Source: Bacteroidota bacterium
Lineage (GTDB): Bacteria > Bacteroidota > Bacteroidia > Flavobacteriales > Weeksellaceae
Direction of reading: 5' to 3'
DNA length: 64,000 bases
NCBI GenBank assembly: GCA_023423715.1
Contig: JAFAFC010000036.1
Coordinates: 1 to 64,000, forward strand
Shown here piece by piece: positions 28,645 through 37,807 of the stretch; the first letter of the stretch is position 1; every line of letters starts with the position of its first letter. A program made the position numbers and the translations under genes. The notes below the pieces were generated by a model. That model was not told the origin of the DNA. It saw only the letters and a program-made list of their open reading frames with translations, and ran no database searches.

Positions 28645-29187
28645 ATGAACGAATCCGCTAAATATTGTGCGTTTTTACGTGGCGTAAATGTCAACGGAAC
28701 GACCATGAAAATGGTGGATGTTTGCAATGTTTTTTCAAAAGCAGGTGTTGAGAATGTATCTTCGGTTTTGGCTAGTGGAAATATACTTTTTCAATCCAAC
28801 AAAAGCGTTTCCGAGTTAAAAACGTCTTTAGAAAATGCGATGTCAAAAGCCTTCATTTACGAAGCTTTTCTTTTTATAAAAGATGCATCGGAAATTTCAA
28901 AAATTGTTGCTAATTTCCCGTTCGAAAAGAAGGATGATTTCCATCAATATGTATTTGTAACGAGTTCTGGAATTGAAGATGTTTTGATGGATGAATTTGA
29001 AAAGTCAAAAAAAGCGGAAGAAGAGGAAGCTAAAATTATCAATTCTACGTTTTATTGGAAAATGAAAAAAGGTGATACGTTAAATTCTTCTTTTGGAAAA
29101 ATATTAGGTCGAAAAAATCTAAAAGATAAAATTACGTCTAGGAATGCAAATACATTTGAAAAAATCTTAAAAAAACTACAAGCATAA
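28645..29187 (+). CDS. DUF1697 family protein
   Basis: A 180-residue protein of unknown function. The frame extends back to a TTG at 28591, but that codon lies upstream of the -7 element at 28608-28615; the ATG at 28645 starts MNESAKYCAFLRGVNVNG, the typical DUF1697 opening. Further family marks are GVENVSSVLASGNILFQS and the C-terminal TSRNANTFEKI. It is soluble and lacks a signal peptide. It heads an operon with the repeat protein, kdsA and a TonB-dependent receptor (gaps of 3, 1 and 18 bases). Confidence 0.88.
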   Translation: MNESAKYCAFLRGVNVNGTTMKMVDVCNVFSKAGVENVSSVLASGNILFQSNKSVSELKTSLENAMSKAFIYEAFLFIKDASEISKIVANFPFEKKDDFHQYVFVTSSGIEDVLMDEFEKSKKAEEEEAKIINSTFYWKMKKGDTLNSSFGKILGRKNLKDKITSRNANTFEKILKKLQA

Positions 29188-29190
29188 ATT

Positions 29191-30051
29191 ATGAAAAAAA
29201 TTCTATTATTTCTTTTTCTGAGCTTTCAAATAGGTGTATTTGCACAGGTTGAACTACCTAAAGATCTTGCTTTCGATAAGACTTTTTTTGAAGCCGAGAA
29301 TCAGTATATCATGCTAAGTTCCAATAAGTCTAGCGCAGAAGCGTTTGTTGGTCTAGCGTATTTTGATGATTCTGCTGGTTTTTCATTTCGCTTATTGGGA
29401 ATGTATTCTCCAGAAACTAAAACGGTATCATTAGCAGATTCAAATGGAATTACTTTAGTTCGTTGGGAAAATTTGGGTGCTAAAGTAGCCGTTGTTCCAC
29501 AAAATAGAGTTGCAGAATGGAAATTGCCTGAAGTTGCTTCTTTTTTGAAAAATTACAAATCATCAAAACCGGCAAGAGAACTTTTAGTAGATAAATTAAG
29601 CTTTGCAAATGGAGCAGGACTTTATGAAACGGCTTTAACAGGGTTATTAAAGCTTAAAAATGAAAACTATAAATCAGAAAAATTTTATTTTGAGTTAGCG
29701 TTTTCTTACAATGCTTTGGATAAATTTGCAGAGGCAGAAAAAATTATAACGGAAGCAGAAAGTAACGGCTTCAAGAATGAGTTGTTAGTTAAAGAAAAAC
29801 ATTATTCGTTGCTTCATCAGAATAAAACGTCGGAAGCTGGTGATTATTTGAAGAATAATTTTTCAAACTTTAAAAACAAAAACTATATGAGTGAGTCAAT
29901 CATCAATCAAACTTTGTTTTATTATAATTCAAAAGACTTTCAAAACGCCGAAAAATGGATTGCAAACTATAGAAAAGAGATTGGAACTGATCAGTATGTC
30001 AAACATATAGAGTCAATCGAAAATAATATTAAACAACAAAAAGTACAATAA
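29191..30051 (+). CDS. Exported tetratricopeptide-like protein
   Basis: A 286-residue protein with a signal peptide ending near GVFAQ. The N-terminal third has no recognised domain. From about residue 145 on there are helical repeats of TPR character (FYFELAFSYNALDKFAEAEKII, then FYYNSKDFQNAEKWI). No enzymatic motif is visible; it is likely a periplasmic scaffold. kdsA begins one base after its stop, so translation is probably coupled. Confidence 0.68.
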   Translation: MKKILLFLFLSFQIGVFAQVELPKDLAFDKTFFEAENQYIMLSSNKSSAEAFVGLAYFDDSAGFSFRLLGMYSPETKTVSLADSNGITLVRWENLGAKVAVVPQNRVAEWKLPEVASFLKNYKSSKPARELLVDKLSFANGAGLYETALTGLLKLKNENYKSEKFYFELAFSYNALDKFAEAEKIITEAESNGFKNELLVKEKHYSLLHQNKTSEAGDYLKNNFSNFKNKNYMSESIINQTLFYYNSKDFQNAEKWIANYRKEIGTDQYVKHIESIENNIKQQKVQ

Positions 30052-30052
30052 A

Positions 30053-30862
30053 ATGCTATTAAATGTAGATAAAATACATCATCGCGATTCTAAGAATTTT
30101 TTCTTAATCGCTGGTCCTTGCGCTATTGAAAATGAAGAAACGCCTTTTGAAGTTGCCGAAAAAGTAGTGGCTTTGTCCAATCAGTTCAATATTCCGTACA
30201 TTTTTAAAGGATCGTTCAAAAAGGCAAATCGTTCTCGCGTTGATTCTTTTACAGGAATTGGAGATGTAAAAGCTTTAGAAATTATCAAGGCTGTTGGTGA
30301 AAAATACAATATTCCAACGACGACGGATATTCACGAAAATGAACATGCAGCTTTGGCGGCTGAATATGTTGACGTTTTGCAAATTCCAGCTTTTCTAGTT
30401 CGTCAAACTGATTTGTTAATCGCGGCTGCTAAAACAGGGAAAACAGTAACCTTAAAAAAAGGGCAATTTCTTTCTCCAGAATCCATGCAGTTTGCAGTTC
30501 AAAAAGTGATCGATTCAGGTAATGATAAAGTAGGAATTATCGAACGTGGAAATTCGTTTGGATATACAGATTTAGTCGTGGATTTTAGAGGAATTCCTGT
30601 AATGCAAAATTACGCTCCTGTGATTTTGGATATCACGCATTCTTTGCAGCAACCTAACCAAAGTTCTGGCGTTACAGGTGGGCGTCCTGAACTTATTGAA
30701 ACCATCGCAAAAGCAGGAATTGCAGTTGGAGCGGATGGACTTTTCATCGAAACGCATCCTGATCCAGCACATGCGAAATCGGATGGAGCGAATATGCTAC
30801 GTTTGGATTTGCTAGAGCCACTTTTAGAAAAACTAACCCGTGTTAGGGAAGCCATTATTTAA
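30053..30862 (+). CDS. kdsA: 3-deoxy-8-phosphooctulonate synthase (Kdo-8-phosphate synthase)
   Basis: A 269-residue TIM-barrel aldolase joining phosphoenolpyruvate and arabinose-5-phosphate, the first committed step of Kdo synthesis. Landmarks: FFLIAGPCAIENEETP, FKGSFKKANRS for phosphate binding, TTTDIHE, LQIPAFLVRQTDLL, KKGQFLSPE and THSLQQPN, and the C-terminal GLFIETHPDPAHAKSDG. Cys23 in AGPC, together with the His and Glu/Asp of the later motifs, marks the metal-dependent class. Length is standard. It is third in the DUF1697 operon. Confidence 0.96.
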   Translation: MLLNVDKIHHRDSKNFFLIAGPCAIENEETPFEVAEKVVALSNQFNIPYIFKGSFKKANRSRVDSFTGIGDVKALEIIKAVGEKYNIPTTTDIHENEHAALAAEYVDVLQIPAFLVRQTDLLIAAAKTGKTVTLKKGQFLSPESMQFAVQKVIDSGNDKVGIIERGNSFGYTDLVVDFRGIPVMQNYAPVILDITHSLQQPNQSSGVTGGRPELIETIAKAGIAVGADGLFIETHPDPAHAKSDGANMLRLDLLEPLLEKLTRVREAII

Positions 30863-30880
30863 TATTTTATTTTTTCCGCA

Positions 30881-33106
30881 TTGAAAAAAATTAGCTTTTT
30901 AGTTCTCGCATCGCTTCCCATCGCATTTTATGCGCAAAAGGATAGTACGAAAGTTCATAATATTCAGGAAGTCGTTTTTCAAAAAAAGACGAATGCATTT
31001 AAATCAAATGATCTTACGACGGTTAAGATATCCGCTAAAGATGCGCAGCAAGTAGCTTCCATTTCTGGCGGTGTAGAAGGTTTGTTAAAATCACTTCCTT
31101 CTGTAAATTCCAACACAGAACTTTCTTCGCAATACATGGTTCGTGGCGGAAACTACGATGAAAATCTAATTTACATCAATGATATTGAGTTGTATCGCCC
31201 GTTTTTAATTCGAAATTCGCAGCAAGAAGGTTTAAGTATCATCAATCCAGATATGGTTTCGGTGGTGAATTTTTCGGCTGGTGGTTTTGAAGCTCGATAC
31301 GGCGATAAAATGGCTTCGGCACTTAATATTTACTACAAGCAACCGACTAAATTTGAATTGGCTGGTGAAGCGAGTTTAATTGGCGGACGTTTATCGACTG
31401 GTTTTGCAACGAAAAATCAGAAATTATCAGCAATGATTTCGGGACGGTATCGAAACACGAATCTCATTCTAAATACAATGAATGAAGATACCGATTTCAA
31501 TCCTCGATATATGGATTTCCAATCGTTTATTAATTATCAAATCAACGATAAATGGAAAGTTTCGTTTTTAGGAATTTACTCGAAGAACGATTATGAGATG
31601 ATTCCGAAGCAAAAAGACATTGATTTTGGAAGTTTACAACAGCCGATTCGTGTAAGTGTTTTTTATGATGGTAAGGAAGATGATAAGTACCGAAATATGA
31701 TGGGTACGGCGTCAGTTCACTTCAAACCGAATGAAAAATGGAGTTTTAGCTTGGACAATTTCGCCTATCAAAATAGAGAAAGAGAATATTATTCGATTGC
31801 TTCGGCGTATTTAATTCAAAAATTTGATCCGCAATCAGGTGATCCAATTCCGAATTACGATGCAGGTGGACAAATCGATCATGCTCGTAATGATTTAATG
31901 GTAAAAACCTACGGATCACAACTTCGTGCCCGTTTTTCACCAGATGTAAATACCGATATTGAAGTAGGAGCAAAGTTTGAAAAGGAAAGCTTAAGTGATT
32001 TAACCAATGAATGGCAATTAATAGATTCCATGGGCTACAGCACGCCAAAAGATTTTGTTTTGCCTGGTGCGTTAGATCCTTCAGATTTGAGTTTGAAATA
32101 CCATGTTTCAGGAGCAAATAAAATTAACCCTACTCGAATATCAGCCTATGCACAGTTTTCTAAGAAGTTTTTCTGGGGAAGTTCAAAAGCATTTTTAAAC
32201 GCGGGAGTTCGCGCGCAGCATTGGGACTTTAATGATGAAACTTTGGTGAGTCCACGAGTTCAATTTGCGTTAAAACCAGATTGGAATGCCGATATGCTTT
32301 TTAGAATTGCGGGGGGCGTGTATTATCAAGCTCCATTTTATAAAGAAATAAAAGATCTTTCGGGGGATTTTAATTCGAATATCAAAGCGCAACGTTCGTA
32401 TCAGCTGATTTTAGGAAACGATTATGAATTTGAAATGGCTGATCGTCCGTTTAAATTAACTACGGAGGCGTATTACAAGAAAATGGATCGTTTGATTCCG
32501 TATTATATGGATAATGTACGTGTTCGGTACTCGGGCGAAAATAATGCAGAAGGATATGCCTACGGAATTGACACAAGATTATTCGGACAGTTCGTTCCTG
32601 GCGTTGATTCTTGGATAAGTGCAAGTTATGCTCGCGTTTACGAGAATATCAACAAATTAGGAAATATTCCTAGACCTACCGATCAGCGCTTGAGATTATC
32701 GATGTTTTATCAAGATTACATGCCGAAATTTCCTAGTATGAAGGTGAATTTAACTTTGGTTTATGCAAGTGGATTACCAACGGGAACACCGATTACTATT
32801 GATCCTTTGACGCTGCAACCTGATTTTACAGCACATTATAATTATCAAAAACGTTTGCCGTCGTATAAACGTGTTGATATTGGAATGTCCAAAGTTTTTA
32901 TTGATCAAGACGAGCATAAAGCGCATGGGAATTTTTGGGGTAATTTTAAAGAATTGACGTTGGGAGTTCAAATATTTAATGCCTTTAACATTAATAATAC
33001 CGTTGCCAATCAATGGATTTCGGATGTGAGTTCGGATGCCGTTTATGCTGTTCCAGTTCGATTAACAGGTCGATTTTTTAATGTTAAATTAGAATTCAAA
33101 CTTTAA
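30881..33106 (+). CDS. TonB-dependent receptor
   Basis: A 741-residue outer-membrane transporter. Translation starts at TTG; no ATG lies upstream in frame. The signal peptide (KKISFLVLASLPIAFYAQ) is followed by a TonB-box-like IQEVVFQKK, a plug domain (GGVEGLLKSLPSVNS, YMVRGGNYDENLIYINDIELYRPF, VVNFSAGGFEARYGDKMAS) and a barrel ending FNVKLEFKL. It lacks the SusC features and has no SusD partner. The ligand is unknown. It is the last gene of the DUF1697-kdsA operon and ends at a terminator shared with the MATE gene. Confidence 0.93.
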   Translation: MKKISFLVLASLPIAFYAQKDSTKVHNIQEVVFQKKTNAFKSNDLTTVKISAKDAQQVASISGGVEGLLKSLPSVNSNTELSSQYMVRGGNYDENLIYINDIELYRPFLIRNSQQEGLSIINPDMVSVVNFSAGGFEARYGDKMASALNIYYKQPTKFELAGEASLIGGRLSTGFATKNQKLSAMISGRYRNTNLILNTMNEDTDFNPRYMDFQSFINYQINDKWKVSFLGIYSKNDYEMIPKQKDIDFGSLQQPIRVSVFYDGKEDDKYRNMMGTASVHFKPNEKWSFSLDNFAYQNREREYYSIASAYLIQKFDPQSGDPIPNYDAGGQIDHARNDLMVKTYGSQLRARFSPDVNTDIEVGAKFEKESLSDLTNEWQLIDSMGYSTPKDFVLPGALDPSDLSLKYHVSGANKINPTRISAYAQFSKKFFWGSSKAFLNAGVRAQHWDFNDETLVSPRVQFALKPDWNADMLFRIAGGVYYQAPFYKEIKDLSGDFNSNIKAQRSYQLILGNDYEFEMADRPFKLTTEAYYKKMDRLIPYYMDNVRVRYSGENNAEGYAYGIDTRLFGQFVPGVDSWISASYARVYENINKLGNIPRPTDQRLRLSMFYQDYMPKFPSMKVNLTLVYASGLPTGTPITIDPLTLQPDFTAHYNYQKRLPSYKRVDIGMSKVFIDQDEHKAHGNFWGNFKELTLGVQIFNAFNINNTVANQWISDVSSDAVYAVPVRLTGRFFNVKLEFKL

Positions 33107-33122
33107 ATGAATTCACTATAAA

Positions 33123-33158
33123 AACAAAAAGCAGAAGTCAAACTTCTGCTTTTTTTTT
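33123..33158. terminator. Bidirectional terminator between TonB receptor and MATE genes
   Basis: AAAGCAGAAGT (33128-33138) pairs with ACTTCTGCTTT (33142-33152); T-run after it, A-rich before it. Confidence 0.9.
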
Positions 33159-34527
33159 ATGTGTATTTTTCTGAATTTTCGATTCGTCGTTTGGTTAAAT
33201 CATGGAAACGTTTTACCAATAAAACGGCAGAAATGGAAAGTCCAATACCTAAACCAATCCACATTCCAATCGCGCCCAATCCTTGGATATAACATAAGTA
33301 ATATCCTAGGGGAATAGTAATAATCCAATATGCGATAAACGTGATTACACTCGGGATTTTCACATCTTGAATGCCACGTAAACATCCTAAAGTAACCACT
33401 TGGATTCCATCTGAAAGTTGAAATAAAGCCGCAATAATCAATAATTGAGAAGCCAATTCAATAACATGAACTTCAGAAGAATCCGTAAAGAAAGTGGGCA
33501 GAATATTCCGTGCAACGATAAAAATAAGTCCCGCGAATATCATCCCAATAAAAACAATTTTAATATTGTTTACCCCCACTTTTCGGAGCTCTACAAAATT
33601 ACGTTCGCCCATTTTATTTCCAATTAAAACCGTTGATGCAACACCTAATCCAATACATAAATTAAAGGTAAAAGATGCCATACTTAATGCAATTTGATGC
33701 GATGAAATGTCTTTGGCGCTGACCAAACCACAAATGAAAGCCGCTGCTGCAAAAGCCGTTACTTCAAAAAACATTTGTAGGGAAGTGGGAACTCCAATTT
33801 TAATCATTTTGTTGAATAATGCTTTGGAAAACAAACTGATTTTCAGACTAAAATTCTTGAGATATTCTTTTGTTTTGGCTTCTTTTTGCATGACTAAAAA
33901 TAGAAATACAACCATGAAAACTCGAGCAATAAAGGTTGCCCAGGCTGATCCTGCAACGCCCATTTTCGGAAAACCAAATAATCCTTGAATTAAAATATAG
34001 TTTAAAACAATATTAATAATGTTTGCAATGATGGTCGCTTTGGTGACGCCAATCGTGTAGGATAGACCTTCCGAAACTTCCCGGAGCGTTTGAAATCCCA
34101 TAAACGGAATAATACTAAACGCCATAATCGTTAAGTATGTAATCGTATCGGGAATAATTTCTTTGGGTTGATTCATGTGATTCAACAAAGGCATTGCAGC
34201 TAAAAGCAACAACATCAATAAAAAGCCCACCGTCATATTAATCACAAAACCGTGACGAAAAATACTGTTGATTTGTTTTTTGTCATTCTGAGAATTAGCC
34301 TCCGAAACCAATGGCGGAATCGCAAGCGACATTCCCAATCCAAAAATGAAAACACTAAAAAACACACCATTTCCAAGGGAAACAGAAGCCAAAGCATCAG
34401 GACCTAAAAGTTTTCCGACAATAATGTTATCAAATAAGTTTACTGATACTTGCCCTAATTGGGTAAGCATTACTGGTGCAGCTAAAGTTAAGGTTCGTTT
34501 GGTGTATTCGGGGTCTAAAAATGCCAT
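33157..34527 (-). CDS. MATE family multidrug/Na+ antiporter
   Basis: A 456-residue inner-membrane exporter with about twelve hydrophobic segments in two related halves. The N terminus shows LAAPVMLTQLGQVSVNLFDNIIVGKLLGPDALASVSLGN, typical of MATE transporters of the NorM type, and the second half repeats it (IGVPTSLQMFFEVTAFA). It would export cationic compounds in exchange for Na+ or H+. It is not in an obvious operon: the upstream NtrC-type gene ends in a terminator just before it. Confidence 0.93.
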   Translation of the reverse strand: MAFLDPEYTKRTLTLAAPVMLTQLGQVSVNLFDNIIVGKLLGPDALASVSLGNGVFFSVFIFGLGMSLAIPPLVSEANSQNDKKQINSIFRHGFVINMTVGFLLMLLLLAAMPLLNHMNQPKEIIPDTITYLTIMAFSIIPFMGFQTLREVSEGLSYTIGVTKATIIANIINIVLNYILIQGLFGFPKMGVAGSAWATFIARVFMVVFLFLVMQKEAKTKEYLKNFSLKISLFSKALFNKMIKIGVPTSLQMFFEVTAFAAAAFICGLVSAKDISSHQIALSMASFTFNLCIGLGVASTVLIGNKMGERNFVELRKVGVNNIKIVFIGMIFAGLIFIVARNILPTFFTDSSEVHVIELASQLLIIAALFQLSDGIQVVTLGCLRGIQDVKIPSVITFIAYWIITIPLGYYLCYIQGLGAIGMWIGLGIGLSISAVLLVKRFHDLTKRRIENSEKYT

Positions 34528-34546
34528 ATAAAATGTTTCAATCTTT

Positions 34547-34590
34547 CAAAAAAGAAAGTTTGCGGCAAAATTACCGCAAACTTTCCATTT
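34547..34590 (-). terminator. Terminator after the NtrC-type regulator gene
   Basis: A 12-bp stem, GAAAGTTTGCGG (34554-34565) with CCGCAAACTTTC (34574-34585), followed on the minus strand by TTTTTT. Confidence 0.92.
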
Positions 34591-34607
34591 AGTATGTTAT
34601 GTTACTA

Positions 34608-35792
34608 TTATTTTCTTACAAAATTTGCAACATCCTCTGCAGATACGGGAGAACTTCCCAAAATAATTAAACGTTCAACAACGTTTCTAAGTTCACGGAT
34701 ATTTCCCGTCCAAGAAAAGGCTTGAAGTGCTTTTATTGCAGCAGCATCAAACTGTTTCATTGCCGTTCCTTGCTCATCTGCAATTAACTTTGAGAAATGC
34801 TCAACAAGCAATGGAATATCCTCTTTACGATCATCCAATGGTGGAACATAAATTTCAATTACCGAAAGTCTGTGGTACAAATCCTCACGGAAACGTCCTT
34901 CGTCGATTTCCTTTTTCATATCCTTATTCGTAGCCGCTACCACACGTACATCTACTCGGATTTCTTTATCGCTACCAACTGGCGAAACTTTACTTTCTTG
35001 TAATGCTCTAAGAACTTTTGCTTGGGCAATAAGGCTCATATCACCAATTTCGTCCAAGAAAATTGTCCCGTTATTAGCTAATTCAAATTTTCCAGACTTA
35101 TCTTTAATCGCTCCTGTAAAAGAACCCTTAACGTGTCCGAATAATTCAGATTCAATTAATTCTGAAGGAATAGCCGCACAGTTTACTTCAACCATTGGAC
35201 CTTTAGATCGCTCACTTTGCGCATGAATTGCATGAGCAACCAATTCTTTTCCGGCTCCGTTTGGTCCTGTAATCAACACTCGAGCATCTGAAACCGCCAC
35301 TTTATCAATCATATCTTGGATTTTCTTAAGCGCTGGGCTCTCTCCAATCATTTGATACTTCTTGTTGACTTTCTTCTTCAGATTCTTGTTTTCAGATTGT
35401 AGGTTTTTGTTTTCACTTCGAAGATTTCCTTTATCTAAAGCGTTTTTCACACTTGTAATCAATCGATTAATATCAATTGGTTTCGAAATAAAGTCGTAAG
35501 CACCTTCTTTAAGACAATCAACTGCCGTATCAATATCTGCATGACCAGAAATCATCACAAACGTTTGATCTGGTTTTAAAGCTAAACTTTGCTTCAATAA
35601 CTCGGTTCCTGAAAGTTTTGGCATTTTAATGTCTGAAATAACCAAACTAAAATCGTCTTTTTCTATATTTTTATAGCCTTCTAAACCATCTTCGGCAATG
35701 ATGAATTCGTAATCGGGAAGTTCATCACTTAAGATGCTGTGTAAGACTCCTGAAATTGCTTTTTCGTCTTCTACAATCAGTATTTTCTGCAT
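34608..35792 (-). CDS. NtrC-type sigma-54 response regulator lacking the DNA-binding domain
   Basis: A 394-residue protein. The frame opens at 35840, but MQKILIVEDE at 35792 is the usual receiver start. The receiver domain (1-120) has the phosphorylatable Asp54 in LVISDIKMPK. The AAA+ domain (about 145-375) has Walker A GPNGAGKE, the sigma-54 contact loop GSFTGA (usually GAFTGA), Walker B GTIFLDEIGD and sensor II in WTGNIRELRNVVERL. It stops at VSAEDVANFVRK, so the C-terminal Fis-type helix-turn-helix is absent. It would remodel sigma-54 polymerase from solution. YggS is encoded 68 bases upstream; no partner kinase is adjacent. Confidence 0.9.
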   Translation of the reverse strand: MQKILIVEDEKAISGVLHSILSDELPDYEFIIAEDGLEGYKNIEKDDFSLVISDIKMPKLSGTELLKQSLALKPDQTFVMISGHADIDTAVDCLKEGAYDFISKPIDINRLITSVKNALDKGNLRSENKNLQSENKNLKKKVNKKYQMIGESPALKKIQDMIDKVAVSDARVLITGPNGAGKELVAHAIHAQSERSKGPMVEVNCAAIPSELIESELFGHVKGSFTGAIKDKSGKFELANNGTIFLDEIGDMSLIAQAKVLRALQESKVSPVGSDKEIRVDVRVVAATNKDMKKEIDEGRFREDLYHRLSVIEIYVPPLDDRKEDIPLLVEHFSKLIADEQGTAMKQFDAAAIKALQAFSWTGNIRELRNVVERLIILGSSPVSAEDVANFVRK

Positions 35793-35860
35793 AATATGTA
35801 TTGGGATAGTATTATTTTCAATGTTGCTATGAAGCAGCAAAAATTGTTCCTAACTGTGTT

Positions 35861-36529
35861 TTAGAGGTTTTGATAGTTACGTTGACCAAAAATGGCAGAA
35901 CCGACTCTGACAGAATTGGCACCGCATTCGATTGCTAAAGGAAAGTCATCACTCATTCCCATGGAAAGAACGTCTAATTTTTTCTGAATGGAAAGCTGAT
36001 CAAAAAGTCGTTTTAAGAATTGAAATTCTCTTTTCACTTGCTCTTGATCATCGGTGAATGTCGCCATTCCCATCAAACCTATAATTTCAACGTTTTGAAA
36101 TTCGCCTTTTAGATAGTTTAGAAATAATTCTTTAGTTTCTGAAACTTCCAATCCTGTTTTCGAATCTTCTTCCGCGATTTTTACTTGTAAAAGAACGCTT
36201 ATTTTTCGTTGATTTTTCTCTGCATGTTTATCTATTTCACGCAAAAGTTTTTCCGAATCAACACTTTGGATCACACTTACAAAGGGCGCAATGTATTTTA
36301 CTTTATTCGTTTGTAAATGCCCAATCAAATGCCATTGAATATCTTTAGGAAGTAGTTCATACTTTTCAACCATTTCCTGAACTTTATTCTCGCCAAAAAC
36401 ACGTTGTCCAGCATCGTAAACGACTTTTACAGCTTCGGCGGGATGCGTTTTAGAAACAGCAACTAATTGAACGTTAGCGGGTAATTGATTTTTTATCTGA
36501 TGATAATTTTCAATTAAATCTTGTGACAT
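35861..36529 (-). CDS. YggS/PLPBP family PLP homeostasis protein
   Basis: A 222-residue single-domain TIM-barrel PLP-binding protein. QLVAVSKTHPAEAV holds the PLP Lys (about 27); FGENKVQEMVEK, IQWHLIGHLQTNKVK, LSMGMSDDFPLAIECGANSVRVGSAIFG are family signatures, the last being the PLP phosphate site. It has no known enzymatic activity and buffers PLP supply in the cytoplasm. It probably leads the transcript that continues into the NtrC-type regulator. Confidence 0.95.
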   Translation of the reverse strand: MSQDLIENYHQIKNQLPANVQLVAVSKTHPAEAVKVVYDAGQRVFGENKVQEMVEKYELLPKDIQWHLIGHLQTNKVKYIAPFVSVIQSVDSEKLLREIDKHAEKNQRKISVLLQVKIAEEDSKTGLEVSETKELFLNYLKGEFQNVEIIGLMGMATFTDDQEQVKREFQFLKRLFDQLSIQKKLDVLSMGMSDDFPLAIECGANSVRVGSAIFGQRNYQNL

Positions 36530-36596
36530 AAACCTATAATTTTTTCAAAAACAATAAAAAGGGTGAAAATCCCTATTCATCTTTTCAAATATATGT

Positions 36597-36604
36597 TAAA
36601 TTTG
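36597..36604 (+). promoter_or_regulatory. -7 promoter element of the signalling cassette
   Basis: TAAATTTG matches TAnnTTTG, 28 bases before the ATG at 36633. A -33 box is not clear. Confidence 0.5.
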
Positions 36605-36632
36605 ATAAAAACTAACTATAAAAACAAATACT

Positions 36633-37148
36633 ATGAATGCAAAAATCCATGTAAAATCAATGTTGAGTGTAGCATTGTTGTCTTGTGCTGTTATTTCATG
36701 TGCAAAAGCAGAAAAAAAACCACAAAGTGAAGAAAAATCAGTAGTTTCAGCAGCTTATAAAGAACATCTAATTGATCGAAAATTAGCTAAAATTTTGTCT
36801 ACAGAATATGAAAACGGAAACTACAAATTAATTAATGCAACTCGAAAAGAACCAGATTCCAAAGAAGTGTATTACGATTTGGAAGTTTTAGAAGGTTATA
36901 TTGCCTTTGTCAAGGCAGAAGCTGCCAAAAAAGGAATTAAAAATCCAGGAATTAAAGTTGTGATGGGACAATACCCAAAAGATCAAATTATTGATCGTAG
37001 ACAAGAAGAAATCTACAAAGGATATCAAACCTCTTATTTAAAACCGGTAGAAAATATTAACGTTGCAAAAGCACAAGCGGGAGGAGACGATGATGGAATG
37101 GGAGATGTACCAGGATTAAATTTTGGAACCCTTTGTCCTCCTAGATAA
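36633..37148 (+). CDS. Hypothetical lipoprotein of the signalling cassette
   Basis: I do not recognise a family. It is a 171-residue protein with a signal peptide and lipobox VISC, a charged helical-looking middle (KEHLIDRKLAKILSTEY) and a distinctive tail, GGDDDGMGDVPGLNFGTLCPPR. The Gly-Asp-rich stretch and the terminal CPPR are unusual and could be an exposed or processed end. It sits first in a run of four genes with a membrane protein, a histidine kinase and a response regulator, 14 bases before the next start. A sensory or extracytoplasmic partner role is inference from context. Confidence 0.68.
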   Translation: MNAKIHVKSMLSVALLSCAVISCAKAEKKPQSEEKSVVSAAYKEHLIDRKLAKILSTEYENGNYKLINATRKEPDSKEVYYDLEVLEGYIAFVKAEAAKKGIKNPGIKVVMGQYPKDQIIDRRQEEIYKGYQTSYLKPVENINVAKAQAGGDDDGMGDVPGLNFGTLCPPR

Positions 37149-37162
37149 ATTTAAATGAAATA

Positions 37163-37807
37163 ATGTCAATAGAATGGGGTTTATTGGTCAACTTAATGGA
37201 GATTCTCTTATTAATTGGCGTCATACATTTTAGAAAAAAATTTGGTAAGGAAATTGTTTTTTTTATTATTTCCCTTGTATTTATCGTCATAACTGAAATG
37301 ATTTCTAGTTATATTAGTATTGTATTACATAAAGACTCGGTTTTTATTTTTACAATAGGTATTTTTCTCTTCGCCTTTTTCTTTCTATTTTACTATTACT
37401 ATCAATTATTTGAGACTCCTTTGGCTAAAAAATTACAAGGCATTGTATTGTTATTATTTTTACTGAATTATTTTTTATCAATTCTTTTTGTGCCCAATTT
37501 TTTTAAGGTATTCCCCAATTTCACTTATTTTATTGAGTGTATATTATTGTTGGCAACCTTCGGGATTTTTCTCTATGAAACATTTCAAACGGAAAAAATT
37601 CTAAGTATTACAACCTATTATCCTTTTTGGATTACGGTTGGTTTATTTATTATTTATATCTGTTTGTTACCTTTATTACTCATAAGTAGTGTTGCGCAAG
37701 ATGCAATGGATATAAGGATTTTTAGAGGAATCTTGTTGTCAATCAATATAATTGGTTACTCAACAATGATTATTGGACTTTTTGTGACGAAAAAAATAGA
37801 TGCTTAA
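37163..37807 (+). CDS. Hypothetical multi-pass membrane protein of the signalling cassette
   Basis: A 214-residue, very hydrophobic protein with about six or seven membrane helices (roughly residues 5-22, 29-52, 60-80, 92-108, 120-138, 150-176 and 188-208) and short loops. No motif is recognised; the shape resembles the 7TM sensor modules placed before histidine kinases in other bacteria. Its stop overlaps the kinase start (TAATG), which couples translation. I infer it provides the membrane input that the kinase lacks. Confidence 0.65.
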   Translation: MSIEWGLLVNLMEILLLIGVIHFRKKFGKEIVFFIISLVFIVITEMISSYISIVLHKDSVFIFTIGIFLFAFFFLFYYYYQLFETPLAKKLQGIVLLLFLLNYFLSILFVPNFFKVFPNFTYFIECILLLATFGIFLYETFQTEKILSITTYYPFWITVGLFIIYICLLPLLLISSVAQDAMDIRIFRGILLSINIIGYSTMIIGLFVTKKIDA

